A DNA stretch of 64,000 nucleotides from Gemmatimonadota bacterium (lineage in GTDB: Bacteria; Gemmatimonadota; Gemmatimonadetes; Gemmatimonadales; Gemmatimonadaceae), in the NCBI GenBank assembly GCA_016712265.1, contig JADJRJ010000028.1, forward strand, positions 682,001-746,000. Reading direction: 5' to 3'. Below, piece by piece: positions 8,901-17,138 of the stretch (its first letter is position 1; every line of letters starts with the position of its first letter). The notes below the pieces were generated by a model. The model was given only the letters and a program-made list of their open reading frames with translations. It did not search any database and was not told the origin of the DNA. Position numbers and translations under genes: made by a program.

Positions 8901-10778
8901 ATGCCGTCACGTCGATTGTACCACGTCGCTGCGTCCCTGATCCTGCTCGCGGCCCCCGGCCTCGTCGCCGGCCAGGGGCGACCTGATGAGTTGTCGCGAT
9001 ACTTCGCCACGCAGGTCGATCGGGAGGAGCTCGTGCGCATCCCGATGCGCGACGGCAAGCGGCTCAATGCATCGCTGTTCTTCCCGAAGGCACGGGCCCG
9101 CCAGGACCTGCCGACGATCCTCACCTTCTTTCCCTACCAGATCAACCCGGTCAGTGCGGAGAACCGCGCCTTCCTGGAGAATGGCTACGCCCTGGCCTAC
9201 GTGAACGTGCGCGGGCGCTACTTCTCCGAGGGGACCTACACCTACCTCGGCGGTTCCGGTCCGGATTCCTACGACACCATCAACTGGCTGTCGCGGCAAC
9301 CGTGGTCGAATGGCAAGGTCGGCGCGTTAGGCTGCTCGTCGAGTGCGGAGGAGCAGCACCGGATGAACGCCATGGGGCACCCGGCGTTTGCGGCGGCGGT
9401 GCCGCGGGCGTCCGGGGCCGGCATTGGTCGCATGGGGCCCTACAACGAGATGGGCAACCACTACCGGGGCGGGGTCTTCCAGAACCTGTGGTACAGCTGG
9501 TATCACGGCTCCGGGTACAAGTTCAAGCCGTCGTTTCCCGAGGAGCTGACGCGCGACCAGATGCTGCGCCTGGCCCGCAACTGGAACACCGAGCCGCAGA
9601 CGATTGCGCGCGTGAACTTCGACTCGGTGATCGCGACCCTGCCGATCGGCGACATCCCGCGACGCATCGGCTCGGCGCCGAGTGACCTCGACGACTTCAT
9701 GACCTGGCCGATGAACGACCCGCGCTGGAAGACGATCGAGTTCGGGAACGAGGGCGACCGGAACCATGCACCGGCGTTGTACATCAACTCGTGGTACGAC
9801 GTCTCGACTGGGCCAAACATGGCCATGTTCGAGTACCAGTCGCGGAATGCCGCCTCACCGCAGGCGCGGGACAACACCTTCATGATCATCGCGCCGACGG
9901 GACACTGCCAGATGGGGCGTGTAGAGACGGAGCACACGGTCGTCGGCGAGCGCGACATGGGCGATGCGCGATTCGACTACACCGCGTTCATGGTCAAGTG
10001 GTACGACCGCTGGCTCAAGGGGATCGACAACGGCGTCGAGCGTGAGCCGCGGGTGCGCGTGTACAACATGGGAGCAAACCAGTGGCGCACGTACTCGAAG
10101 TGGCCCCCGCGTGAGGCGACGCCGATGACGTATTACCTGGACAGCGACGGGACGGCCAACACGTCCAAGGGGAACGGACGCCTGGTGCTCAAGGCGCCCA
10201 AGGCGATGGTGCGGGACACCTTCACCTACGACCCGCTGAAGCCGACGCCGAGCGCCGGGGGTCAGGTGTGTTGCTTCAACGCGGCGCAGGCGGGTGCCTT
10301 TGACCAGTCGGCGATGCAGTCACGCGCCGACGTGCTGGTGTACACCTCGGACGTGCTCACCGCGCCGGTGGACGTGACCGGGCCGGTGCAGGTGACACTG
10401 TATGTGTCGTCCGACGTGAAGGACACGGACCTGATGGTGCGGCTGGTCGACGTGCAGCCGGACGGGAAGGCCTGGAACCTCGATGAGCAGGCGCTGCGGT
10501 TGCGATGGCGTGAGGGGTGGGACGCGCCGGTGATGATGGAAGCGGGGAAGGTGTACCAGGTGAAGCTGCCCCCGCTGGTCACCAGCAACACGTTCAAGGC
10601 GGGGCACCGCATTCGCGTCTCGATCGCAAGCAGTTCGTTCCCGGTGTACGAGCGGAACCTGAACACGGGCGGCCCGAACTACAACGAGAAGGATCCGGTG
10701 GTCGCGCACACGTCGATCCACCATGGGCCGCAGCAGCCGTCGTCGATCACGCTGACGGTGGTGCCGGCGAAACGCTAG
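8901..10778 (+). CDS. Secreted CocE/NonD family hydrolase (X-Pro dipeptidyl-peptidase-like)
   Basis: 625 residues from the ATG at 8901, which gives a clean Sec signal peptide predicted to end at VAG before QGRPDE; the open frame upstream of it lacks a signal. The alpha/beta-hydrolase core has the nucleophile in GALGCSSSAEEQ (Ser146), an acid candidate in NSWYDVSTGP and a His in APTGHCQMG. The C-terminal third is the jelly-roll domain of the X-Pro dipeptidyl-peptidase/CocE family (DVTGPVQVTLYVSSD onward). Members hydrolyse peptides, acyl-amino acids or esters, so the exact substrate cannot be called. The product would act in the periplasm or outside the cell. Its stop codon sits in a CTAG palindrome shared with the convergent nucleotidyltransferase stop. 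Confidence 0.92.
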   Translation: MPSRRLYHVAASLILLAAPGLVAGQGRPDELSRYFATQVDREELVRIPMRDGKRLNASLFFPKARARQDLPTILTFFPYQINPVSAENRAFLENGYALAYVNVRGRYFSEGTYTYLGGSGPDSYDTINWLSRQPWSNGKVGALGCSSSAEEQHRMNAMGHPAFAAAVPRASGAGIGRMGPYNEMGNHYRGGVFQNLWYSWYHGSGYKFKPSFPEELTRDQMLRLARNWNTEPQTIARVNFDSVIATLPIGDIPRRIGSAPSDLDDFMTWPMNDPRWKTIEFGNEGDRNHAPALYINSWYDVSTGPNMAMFEYQSRNAASPQARDNTFMIIAPTGHCQMGRVETEHTVVGERDMGDARFDYTAFMVKWYDRWLKGIDNGVEREPRVRVYNMGANQWRTYSKWPPREATPMTYYLDSDGTANTSKGNGRLVLKAPKAMVRDTFTYDPLKPTPSAGGQVCCFNAAQAGAFDQSAMQSRADVLVYTSDVLTAPVDVTGPVQVTLYVSSDVKDTDLMVRLVDVQPDGKAWNLDEQALRLRWREGWDAPVMMEAGKVYQVKLPPLVTSNTFKAGHRIRVSIASSSFPVYERNLNTGGPNYNEKDPVVAHTSIHHGPQQPSSITLTVVPAKR

Positions 10779-11596
10779 AGGAGGACAGCGACTCCTCGGA
10801 GGGCAGCGGCGACGGCGGGCACGTCGCCGCGGAGCGAGAGGTCGAGGACGCCGCCCGCGAACGGAACGACGGTGAACGGCTCGCCGAGCTCCTCGCGGGC
10901 GATCCGCACCGCGTCCTGCAGTTCCAGTTCGCCGCGCACGGAAGGACGCACGCGACGGCAGGCCTCGAAGATCGCCGGCGTGAACGACCAGAGGTTCATG
11001 CTCACGAGCGCGTGCGGCACCAGGCGCTGGTAGGTGGCCTCGTCGGGCTTCTCGACGATCTCCGCCAGGTGCAGGTGGTCACCGACGTCCGCGGTGGTCA
11101 CCAGGGCAAAGGCGCGCACCCGTTCCGCCGGGATGTTGCTGTCGCGTACGAGCGCCGCGGCGTCGAACCCCACGAGGCCGGCGCCGCCAACGGCTGCAAG
11201 CCGGCGATAGGCTTCGACGGGGTAGTAGTTGTCGGCATTGAGGACGAGGCAGGTGTCGTCTCCGGCAAATGCCTCGGCTGCGGCGACGGCATCCGCGGTC
11301 CCCTTCGGCTCCGCCTGCACGGCGAAGTGCACACGCACTCGGGTCAATCCGTGCGCATAGTGGTCGCGGATCGACTGATGCTCGGGCCCGATCACCAGGC
11401 AGACCTCGGTGATCCCGGCGTCGGCGAGTGCGCTGATCACATAGTCGAGGAAGGGGCGATCGATGGGGATCATCGCCTTCATCCCGGCGTCTGCCGCGCG
11501 CGCCTGCGCGTCGTCGAGCGGGGCGGCGTCATCGGCGCGGCGCATCCGACTGCCGAGCCCGCGGGCCATGATGACCGCTTTGTGCGTCGTGGTCAT
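10775..11596 (-). CDS. Sugar-phosphate nucleotidyltransferase-like protein
   Basis: 273 residues from the ATG at 11596. That ATG overlaps the upstream cytochrome c stop as ATGA (11593-11596), implying translational coupling. The N-terminus has an NTP_transferase loop, AVIMARGLGSRMR, in which Arg takes the place of the first Gly of the usual GGxGxR. LVLNADNYYP is the metal-binding region, AEIVEKPDE is a typical sugar-site segment, and SMNLWSFTPAIFEA closes the core. The family makes NDP-sugars from sugar-1-phosphates and NTP; the base and sugar are not predictable here. It lacks a left-handed beta-helix extension. Pairing with a cytochrome c is unusual. The 3' end overlaps the CocE-type gene stop by 4 bp. 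Confidence 0.88.
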   Translation of the reverse strand: MTTTHKAVIMARGLGSRMRRADDAAPLDDAQARAADAGMKAMIPIDRPFLDYVISALADAGITEVCLVIGPEHQSIRDHYAHGLTRVRVHFAVQAEPKGTADAVAAAEAFAGDDTCLVLNADNYYPVEAYRRLAAVGGAGLVGFDAAALVRDSNIPAERVRAFALVTTADVGDHLHLAEIVEKPDEATYQRLVPHALVSMNLWSFTPAIFEACRRVRPSVRGELELQDAVRIAREELGEPFTVVPFAGGVLDLSLRGDVPAVAAALRGVAVLL

Positions 11597-12444
11597 GGGG
11601 GCGTCGTCAGCGGCATCGCCCGAAGATAATGCCACAGTCCCTCGACCTCCCTGGTCGTGAGGCGTCGAAAGCGACGACGCGCGGTCGTGCCCATCAAGCC
11701 GATATCGCGCCCGTCGCGCGCGCGGCCATCGAGCAACAACGCGGTGAACTGCGGCAGGGTGTACCCCAGCGCCTGGACGAGAGCCGGCGCGTTGTCCTGT
11801 CCGCGCAGTGTTAACCCGTGACACTCGGTGCACACCGTGGTCGCGCGGTAGCGACCCAGCGCGACCAGCGAGGTGTCGACGCTGCCGTTGAGGCGTGGGG
11901 CCGCATGGTCCATTGTGCCGGCGTCGGTGGGCACCTCACCGCGGAGCAACGCGACCTTCGTGAGGACGCGCAGTTCGGTCGGTGGCCAGGTGTCACCGCG
12001 AACGGGGGCGGCGCGAAGGTGGGCGATGAGCCGGCCGAGATCGACGTCGGACAGGTGAAAAAAGCCACCGGATGGCATGGCGAAGGCTGCAGTGCCGTTG
12101 CGCTTGACGCCGTGTCGGATCAGCCGCGCCAACTCCGGGTTGCTGTAGCCGCGGATCGCCTGGGTGATATTTGGGGCCACGAGCCGAATGACCCGAGGCT
12201 CCTCAACGAAGACCTTCCCCTGCAGGGAGTCGGCGTGACACCCGTGACATCCGTGCAGCCAGGCGAGCCGTTCGCCTTCCATGCGGGACGCGTCGTCCGT
12301 GGGAATGGTGACCGATTCCAGAGGGACGTCGTATGGTGTTGCCGCAAGCGTGAGGGCGCGACGATCCAGTAGCCACCAGGCCGTGGCTCCGACGCCGGCG
12401 AGCAGCGCGATGCCGAGGGCGAGGCCCAGGAAATACGGTCGCAT
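11593..12444 (-). CDS. Membrane-anchored diheme cytochrome c
   Basis: 283 residues. A single N-terminal hydrophobic segment (about residues 5-26, LGLALGIALLAGVGATAWWLL) acts as signal-anchor. Two heme c motifs follow: CHGCH (Cys66, Cys69, His70) and CTECH (Cys205, Cys208, His209). Met123 in FAMPSGGF is a candidate axial ligand. This layout matches membrane-bound two-domain cytochromes c that pass electrons from periplasmic dehydrogenases to the respiratory chain. It lies between a sodium:solute symporter gene (110 nt upstream) and the nucleotidyltransferase, to which it is coupled by ATGA. The electron donor is unknown. Confidence 0.93.
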   Translation of the reverse strand: MRPYFLGLALGIALLAGVGATAWWLLDRRALTLAATPYDVPLESVTIPTDDASRMEGERLAWLHGCHGCHADSLQGKVFVEEPRVIRLVAPNITQAIRGYSNPELARLIRHGVKRNGTAAFAMPSGGFFHLSDVDLGRLIAHLRAAPVRGDTWPPTELRVLTKVALLRGEVPTDAGTMDHAAPRLNGSVDTSLVALGRYRATTVCTECHGLTLRGQDNAPALVQALGYTLPQFTALLLDGRARDGRDIGLMGTTARRRFRRLTTREVEGLWHYLRAMPLTTPP

Positions 12445-12503
12445 GCGCGAAGGCGGGGCCTGAGGCCTACCGTGCGAGCCGGCGCTTCACGCGCGAACGA
12501 TGG

Positions 12504-12534
12504 GGCGCCACCTGGCGTCACGCGCCGTGGCGCC
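12504..12534 (-). terminator. Hairpin between symporter and cytochrome c genes
   Basis: Outer arms GGCGCCAC (12504-12511) and GTGGCGCC (12527-12534) pair perfectly, with an inner GGCG/CGCC pairing. It begins about 20 nt after the symporter stop on the minus strand and has no U-run, so it may be a partial terminator, an mRNA stabiliser or an attenuator between the two genes. Confidence 0.5.
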
Positions 12535-12554
12535 AGTATGTCCGCGGCGCCGCA

Positions 12555-14327
12555 TCAGGACGCGTCCCCGCTTCGCCAGATGCGCGGCAGGATCTGCATG
12601 AGGCCGATGGTGCTCACCGCAAAGACGCCCGCCCACATCAGTGCCTGCGAGGTGCGGCCGTAGAGGAAGGAGCCGGTGCCAAAGAGCGCCGCGTACACAA
12701 AGAGGCAGCCGAGAATCCAGGCCGCAAACGACATTGGCAGCGAATCGGTGGAGGCGGGAAGTCCCGTCGCCTGGCGCACGCCGGCCCATCCCGGTCCGGC
12801 CGGGCGGACGAGTCGGTAAAACGATTCGAGGGTGGCGCGGTCGTTCTGCGGCCCCAGGAATGAGACCGCGATCCAGACCACGCTCGTGATCGCGACCCCG
12901 ATGATCAACGACACGTGGGAGGGGACGGTCAGGCCCATCTTGCCGGCGACAAAGAAGCCGACCGCGACCGCGAAGCTCGTGGCCATGGCGGCGACTTCGC
13001 TCCACGCAGTCACGCGCCACCAGAACCAGCGGAGCAGGTAGAGAAGGCCCGTGCCCGCGCCGACGGACATCAGGAGGTTGAAGCTGTCCTGGGCGGTGTC
13101 GAGGACAAACGTGATCCCCGACGCCGCGAGCATGAGCACTGCCGCCGTGAGTCGTCCCACCATCACATAGTGCTTTTCGTCGGCATCGGGACGGACAAAC
13201 CGCCGATAGAAGTCGTGCACCAGGTACGATCCACCCCAGTTGAGGTGCGTGACGATGGTGGAGACGTAGGCCGCCAGCAGCCCGGCCACCATCAGCCCCA
13301 GCAGGCCGGCTGGCAGGAACCGCAGCATGGCAGGATAGGCCATGTCGTTGCCGAGCAGCGCGGGGTCCACGTGGGGGAAGGTTGTCGCGATGTCGCTCAC
13401 CTGGGGATAGACCAGGATCGAACAGAGCGCCACGATGATCCAGGGCCACGGGCGCAGTGCGTAGTGCGCGAAATTGAACAGCATCGTGCCGGCGAGCGCG
13501 TCATTCTCGCTCTTGGAGGCGAGCATGCGTTGCGCGATGTAGCTCCCGCCCCCCGGCTCGGCGCCAGGATACCAGACCGACCACCACTGCACGGTCAGCG
13601 GGATGATCAGCACCGAGAGGGTCATCCCCCAGTCGCCAAAGTCGGGCACGAGGGCCAGCGTCGCGGGATCCACCTTGCTGATCAAGCCGGCCAGTCCCCC
13701 AACCTGCGGCTGCTGCAGGGCGTAGTACGCCGCCGCAAACGACCCCGTCAGCGCGATGCCGAACTGGATGAAGTCGACGACGAGCACCCCCCACAGGCCC
13801 GACGTTGCGGCGAAGAGCACGTTGATCACGGCGCAGGCGAGCAGCGTCTCCCACATCGGCCAGCCGAACAGCACGTTGGCGATCTTGGCCGCGGCGAGGT
13901 TTACGCTCGCCATGATCATGCAGTTGAAGAACAGGCCGAGGTAGATCGCGCGGAAGCCACGGACGAAGCTCGCGGCTTTGCCCGAGTACCGGATCTCATA
14001 AAACTCAAGGTCGGTGAGGACCTTCGACCGCCGCCAAAGCCGCGCGTAGAAGAAGACCGTCATCATCCCGGTGAGCAGGAAGGACCACCAGGCCCAGTTG
14101 TTCGCCACGCCCTTCGTGCGGACGAGGTCGGTGACGAGGTTGGGGGTGTCGGTCGAGAAGGTCGTCGCGACCATCGAGACCCCGACCAGCCACCAGGGGG
14201 CGGCTTGTCCCGAGGTGAAGAACTCCTTCGTGCTTGACCCTCCACGCCTCGTGAAGAGGAGCGCCGGGAGGAACGCCACCAGGATCGAGACGACGATGAC
14301 GGTCCAGTCGAGGGGAGTGAGGGTCAT
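12555..14327 (-). CDS. Sodium:solute symporter (SSS family)
   Basis: 590 residues from the ATG at 14327. About 13 hydrophobic helices are visible, starting with WTVIVVSILVAFLPALLF. The conserved SSS N-terminal segments EFFTSGQAAPWWLVGVSMVA and TFSTDTPNLVTD are present, the latter belonging to the sodium/substrate-site region. It is an inner-membrane secondary transporter driven by sodium; sugars, amino acids, carboxylates or nucleobases are all possible substrates. It is divergent from the GH20 hexosaminidase across a 179-nt spacer with a heptamer repeat, so amino-sugar uptake is a reasonable but unproven guess. Downstream on the same strand are the cytochrome c and the nucleotidyltransferase. 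Confidence 0.93.
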   Translation of the reverse strand: MTLTPLDWTVIVVSILVAFLPALLFTRRGGSSTKEFFTSGQAAPWWLVGVSMVATTFSTDTPNLVTDLVRTKGVANNWAWWSFLLTGMMTVFFYARLWRRSKVLTDLEFYEIRYSGKAASFVRGFRAIYLGLFFNCMIMASVNLAAAKIANVLFGWPMWETLLACAVINVLFAATSGLWGVLVVDFIQFGIALTGSFAAAYYALQQPQVGGLAGLISKVDPATLALVPDFGDWGMTLSVLIIPLTVQWWSVWYPGAEPGGGSYIAQRMLASKSENDALAGTMLFNFAHYALRPWPWIIVALCSILVYPQVSDIATTFPHVDPALLGNDMAYPAMLRFLPAGLLGLMVAGLLAAYVSTIVTHLNWGGSYLVHDFYRRFVRPDADEKHYVMVGRLTAAVLMLAASGITFVLDTAQDSFNLLMSVGAGTGLLYLLRWFWWRVTAWSEVAAMATSFAVAVGFFVAGKMGLTVPSHVSLIIGVAITSVVWIAVSFLGPQNDRATLESFYRLVRPAGPGWAGVRQATGLPASTDSLPMSFAAWILGCLFVYAALFGTGSFLYGRTSQALMWAGVFAVSTIGLMQILPRIWRSGDAS

Positions 14328-14350
14328 TGCGGGGACGGCGGGAGGCGAAG

Positions 14351-14399
14351 GGCAGACGGCAGACGGCAGACGGCAGACGGCAGACGGCAGACGGCAGAC
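14351..14399. repeat. Seven perfect tandem copies of GGCAGAC
   Basis: The heptamer GGCAGAC is repeated seven times without error (49 bp), in the 179-bp spacer between the divergent symporter (start 14327) and hexosaminidase (start 14507). It is followed at 14404-14430 by an alternating C/G stretch. A 7-bp unit is not a multiple of 3 and lies outside coding sequence, so copy-number change would alter promoter spacing rather than protein. Confidence 0.95.
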
Positions 14400-14506
14400 A
14401 ATCCTGCGCGCCCGCGCGCGGGCGGGACGTTAACCCTCGCCGGTGCATCGCGCACGAGGGCATGTGAGACTGGCCCGGGACGCTGCACCCCTGCCAACTT
14501 CTGTGC

Positions 14507-16528
14507 ATGCGCCGACTTGCCCTGCTCCTTGCCCTCGCCGCCCCGTCCGCCGGGGCCCAGGTGGGCTCACTTCTCCCGGTTCCGTCCAGCGTGACGTCAG
14601 GGAGTGGCCGCCTGGTCCTCGACACGACCTTCCGCGTGGCGATCACGCGGTTCAGCGATGACCGGCTGCGTCGCGGGGTCGAACGGGCCATCCTCCGGCT
14701 CGAGGAACGCACGGCCGTCGAGGTCGCGCGGACCGTTGCGGCGCCCACGGCAACGGTGCAGCTACGCGTCGTGGTGGACGGGGCGGGCGACCGCATCCAG
14801 TCGATCGACGAGAACGAGAGCTATGCCCTCGACGTCTCGGCCGACGGTGCCACGCTCGCGGCCCCGACGGTCGTGGGCGCGCTCCGCGGCCTGGAAACGC
14901 TGCTCCAGCTTATCACCAGCGATGCGTCGTCCCACTACCTGCCCGCGGTGACGATTCGCGACACGCCACGCTTTCGCTGGCGCGGCCTGCTCGTGGACGT
15001 CGGGCGTCACTTCATGCCGGTCGAGCAAATCAAGAAGACGCTCGATGGCATGGCCATGGTCAAGCTCAACGTCCTCCACTGGCACCTGAGCGAGGACCAG
15101 GGTTTCCGCGTCGAGAGCAAGCGCTTCCCGAAATTGCACCAACTCGGGAGTGACGGCGAGTACTACACGCAGGACCAGCTCCGCGACGTGGTGGCCTATG
15201 CCCGCGATCGGGGCATCCGGGTGGTGCCGGAGTTTGACATGCCCGGCCACTCGACCGCCTGGTTGGTCGGGTATCCGCAATACGCCTCGCGCGCGGCACC
15301 CATCAGCATCCGCCGGGCGTGGGGCGGGGCGGACGCCATCTTCGACCCGACGAAGGAGGCGACCTACACCTTCATCAGCCAGTTCATCGGCGAGATGGTG
15401 CGCATCTTCCCCGATGCCTATTGGCACATCGGCGGCGATGAGGTCGAGGACAAGCACTGGAACCGCAATCCGCGTATCGTCCGGTGGCGCCGCGCGCGCG
15501 GCATGCGAAACAACGAAGAACTGCAGGCGCACTTCAACCAGCGCCTCATGCGCATCCTGCGCACCTACAACCGGCGCATGGTCGGGTGGGATGAGATCCT
15601 CCACCCCAAGGTGCCAGCCAATACCGTGATCCAGTCCTGGCGCGGGACCAACTACCTGCGCGATGCCGCGAAGCGCGGCTTCACCGGGATTCTCTCGGCG
15701 CCGTACTACCTCGACCACATCAAGCCGGCCACCGATTTCTATCTTGCCGATCCCATCCCGACCACCACCGACCTGACGGCCGAAGAGCAGCAACGTGTCC
15801 TTGGCGGCGAAGCCTGCATGTGGTCCGAGTTCGTCTCCTACGAAACCACCGACTCCCGGCTGTGGCCCCGGCTTGGCGCGGTGGCGGAGCGTTTGTGGTC
15901 GTCCCAATCGGTCACGGATGTCCCGGACATGTACCGACGCCTGGATATCCTGGCCGGCCGCCTGGAGGCGCGAGGGTTCCGCGTGCAGTCGCACAGCGCC
16001 CGGATGCTCCGCAAACTGTTCCCGAGCGGCGACCTCGCGCCCCTCGAGTCATTGCTCACCGTCGCGCAGCCGCCACACTTCGGCCAGGCCCTCAACGGCA
16101 AACAGACGACGCAGCTGCACCCGCTGACCCGGATTGTGGACGCCGCCCGCCCCGATCCGCCGGCCCGCTGGATGACCGAGCGCTTGGTTCGGCAGTTCGT
16201 GGGAAATAGCATGGACCCCGTGTCGCACGATTCGCTCACCGTGCTCATGATGCGCTGGAGGGCACTCGCCCCGGTGATTCAGGAGTTGGCAGGCGCCACA
16301 CCGGCCATCGGCGAAGCGGTTCCGGTCGCCGTCGCCCTCGAACGCACCTCGGCGATCGGCCTGGAAGCGATGGGGTTCGTCCGGAGCGGGACCAAGCCCG
16401 ATTCCGCATGGCTTGCGAACGCGACGGCAGACCTCAAGCGCTTCGACCAGCCGCAAGGTCTGCTGCGGGTGTCGGTCGTCCCCGAGGTCCGGAAACTCGT
16501 GGCGCTGCTTCAAGGTGTGATCCAATAG
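14507..16528 (+). CDS. Exported beta-N-acetylhexosaminidase (GH20)
   Basis: 673 residues with a Sec signal peptide predicted to end at AGA before QVGSLLP. Residues about 25-150 form the GH20b-like N-terminal domain. The catalytic (beta/alpha)8 barrel spans about 155-500 (FRWRGLLVDVGRHFMP, NVLHWHLSEDQGFR, VVPEFDMPGHS). The Asp-Glu pair for substrate-assisted catalysis is in WHIGGDEVED (Asp311, Glu312). WSEFVSYETT and RLGAVAERLWS are typical late-barrel motifs. It releases terminal GlcNAc or GalNAc from chitooligosaccharides, glycans or muropeptides in the periplasm or outside. It faces the SSS symporter across a short divergent spacer, which may share regulation. A stem-loop follows the stop. 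Confidence 0.95.
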   Translation: MRRLALLLALAAPSAGAQVGSLLPVPSSVTSGSGRLVLDTTFRVAITRFSDDRLRRGVERAILRLEERTAVEVARTVAAPTATVQLRVVVDGAGDRIQSIDENESYALDVSADGATLAAPTVVGALRGLETLLQLITSDASSHYLPAVTIRDTPRFRWRGLLVDVGRHFMPVEQIKKTLDGMAMVKLNVLHWHLSEDQGFRVESKRFPKLHQLGSDGEYYTQDQLRDVVAYARDRGIRVVPEFDMPGHSTAWLVGYPQYASRAAPISIRRAWGGADAIFDPTKEATYTFISQFIGEMVRIFPDAYWHIGGDEVEDKHWNRNPRIVRWRRARGMRNNEELQAHFNQRLMRILRTYNRRMVGWDEILHPKVPANTVIQSWRGTNYLRDAAKRGFTGILSAPYYLDHIKPATDFYLADPIPTTTDLTAEEQQRVLGGEACMWSEFVSYETTDSRLWPRLGAVAERLWSSQSVTDVPDMYRRLDILAGRLEARGFRVQSHSARMLRKLFPSGDLAPLESLLTVAQPPHFGQALNGKQTTQLHPLTRIVDAARPDPPARWMTERLVRQFVGNSMDPVSHDSLTVLMMRWRALAPVIQELAGATPAIGEAVPVAVALERTSAIGLEAMGFVRSGTKPDSAWLANATADLKRFDQPQGLLRVSVVPEVRKLVALLQGVIQ

Positions 16529-16535
16529 CGAGCAC

Positions 16536-16568
16536 GCCTGGGGTGGCGGCCGGCCGCGAACCCCGGGC
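16536..16568. terminator. Bidirectional hairpin between convergent genes
   Basis: GCCTGGGGT (16536-16544) pairs with ACCCCGGGC (16560-16568) with one G-T wobble/mismatch around a GC-rich core GGCCGGCC. It occupies the 52-nt gap between the GH20 gene and the SnoaL-like gene. There is no U-tract. Confidence 0.5.
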
Positions 16569-16580
16569 ACAGCGGTCGGA

Positions 16581-16982
16581 TTATGCCTCGCCCCTGAGCT
16601 GGCGCTCGTAGAGCGCGGCGTCGAAGGAGCCGATCGACGTGGCCACGACCCCGGAGGGGTCGAATACCCATCGCTCGGAGCCGCTGATGCGCACCCGTCG
16701 CCCAGTGCCCCCCGGGCCGGCGTTCGTGCCTGTCAGCGTCCAACGGTACTCGACGGCTTGACCCTCAATCCCGAGACCATCCATGGTCACTTCGAGGTCG
16801 GGAAACGCAGTCATGAACCCCCGGGCCGATTCGGCGACTGCAGCTCGACCCACCGACGGGGGGCCGCCGTTGATGGTCAGGGTGCCGTCGAGGGCGAAGA
16901 ACGAGGCAACGGACTCCGGGTCCTGACTGCACCAGGCCTGGGTGTACCTCGTCGCAAACAGCTGTAGTTGATCCGGCGTCAT
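16581..16982 (-). CDS. SnoaL/NTF2-like protein
   Basis: 133 residues from the ATG at 16982 (MTPDQLQLFATRY). The cone-shaped NTF2/SnoaL-like fold is suggested by the helix YTQAWCSQDPESVASFFA, followed by GTLTINGGPPSVGRAAVAES, FMTAFPDLEVTMDGL and a C-terminal strand pair ISGSERWVFDPSGVV. Members include ester cyclases, ketosteroid isomerase-like enzymes and many proteins of unknown role, and no catalytic residue set identifies a reaction here. There is no signal peptide, so the protein is cytoplasmic. It is divergent from the efflux operon (spacer 156 nt) and convergent with the GH20 gene. Confidence 0.85.
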   Translation of the reverse strand: MTPDQLQLFATRYTQAWCSQDPESVASFFALDGTLTINGGPPSVGRAAVAESARGFMTAFPDLEVTMDGLGIEGQAVEYRWTLTGTNAGPGGTGRRVRISGSERWVFDPSGVVATSIGSFDAALYERQLRGEA

Positions 16983-17138
16983 CGGGATACGGAGGGGCAG
17001 CGTGTTTCGAACCGCGCCCACAGGTCTACCTCGGATTGCGCCGGTGCGGAAGGCCGTCCTCACCGGGATTCACATCTCCGGTCTGGCGGCGTCCCACGCC
17101 CGAACGCCAGACTGTCGGCGCGCGTACAACTCACACGT

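Noticed and set aside
12915..14237. A 440-codon plus-strand frame opposite the symporter gene
   Set aside because: Arg/Gly/His-rich translation with no hydrophobic or motif pattern; the minus strand encodes a clear 13-helix transporter.
14351..14399. CRISPR-like array
   Set aside because: The unit is only 7 bp with no spacers and no cas genes nearby.
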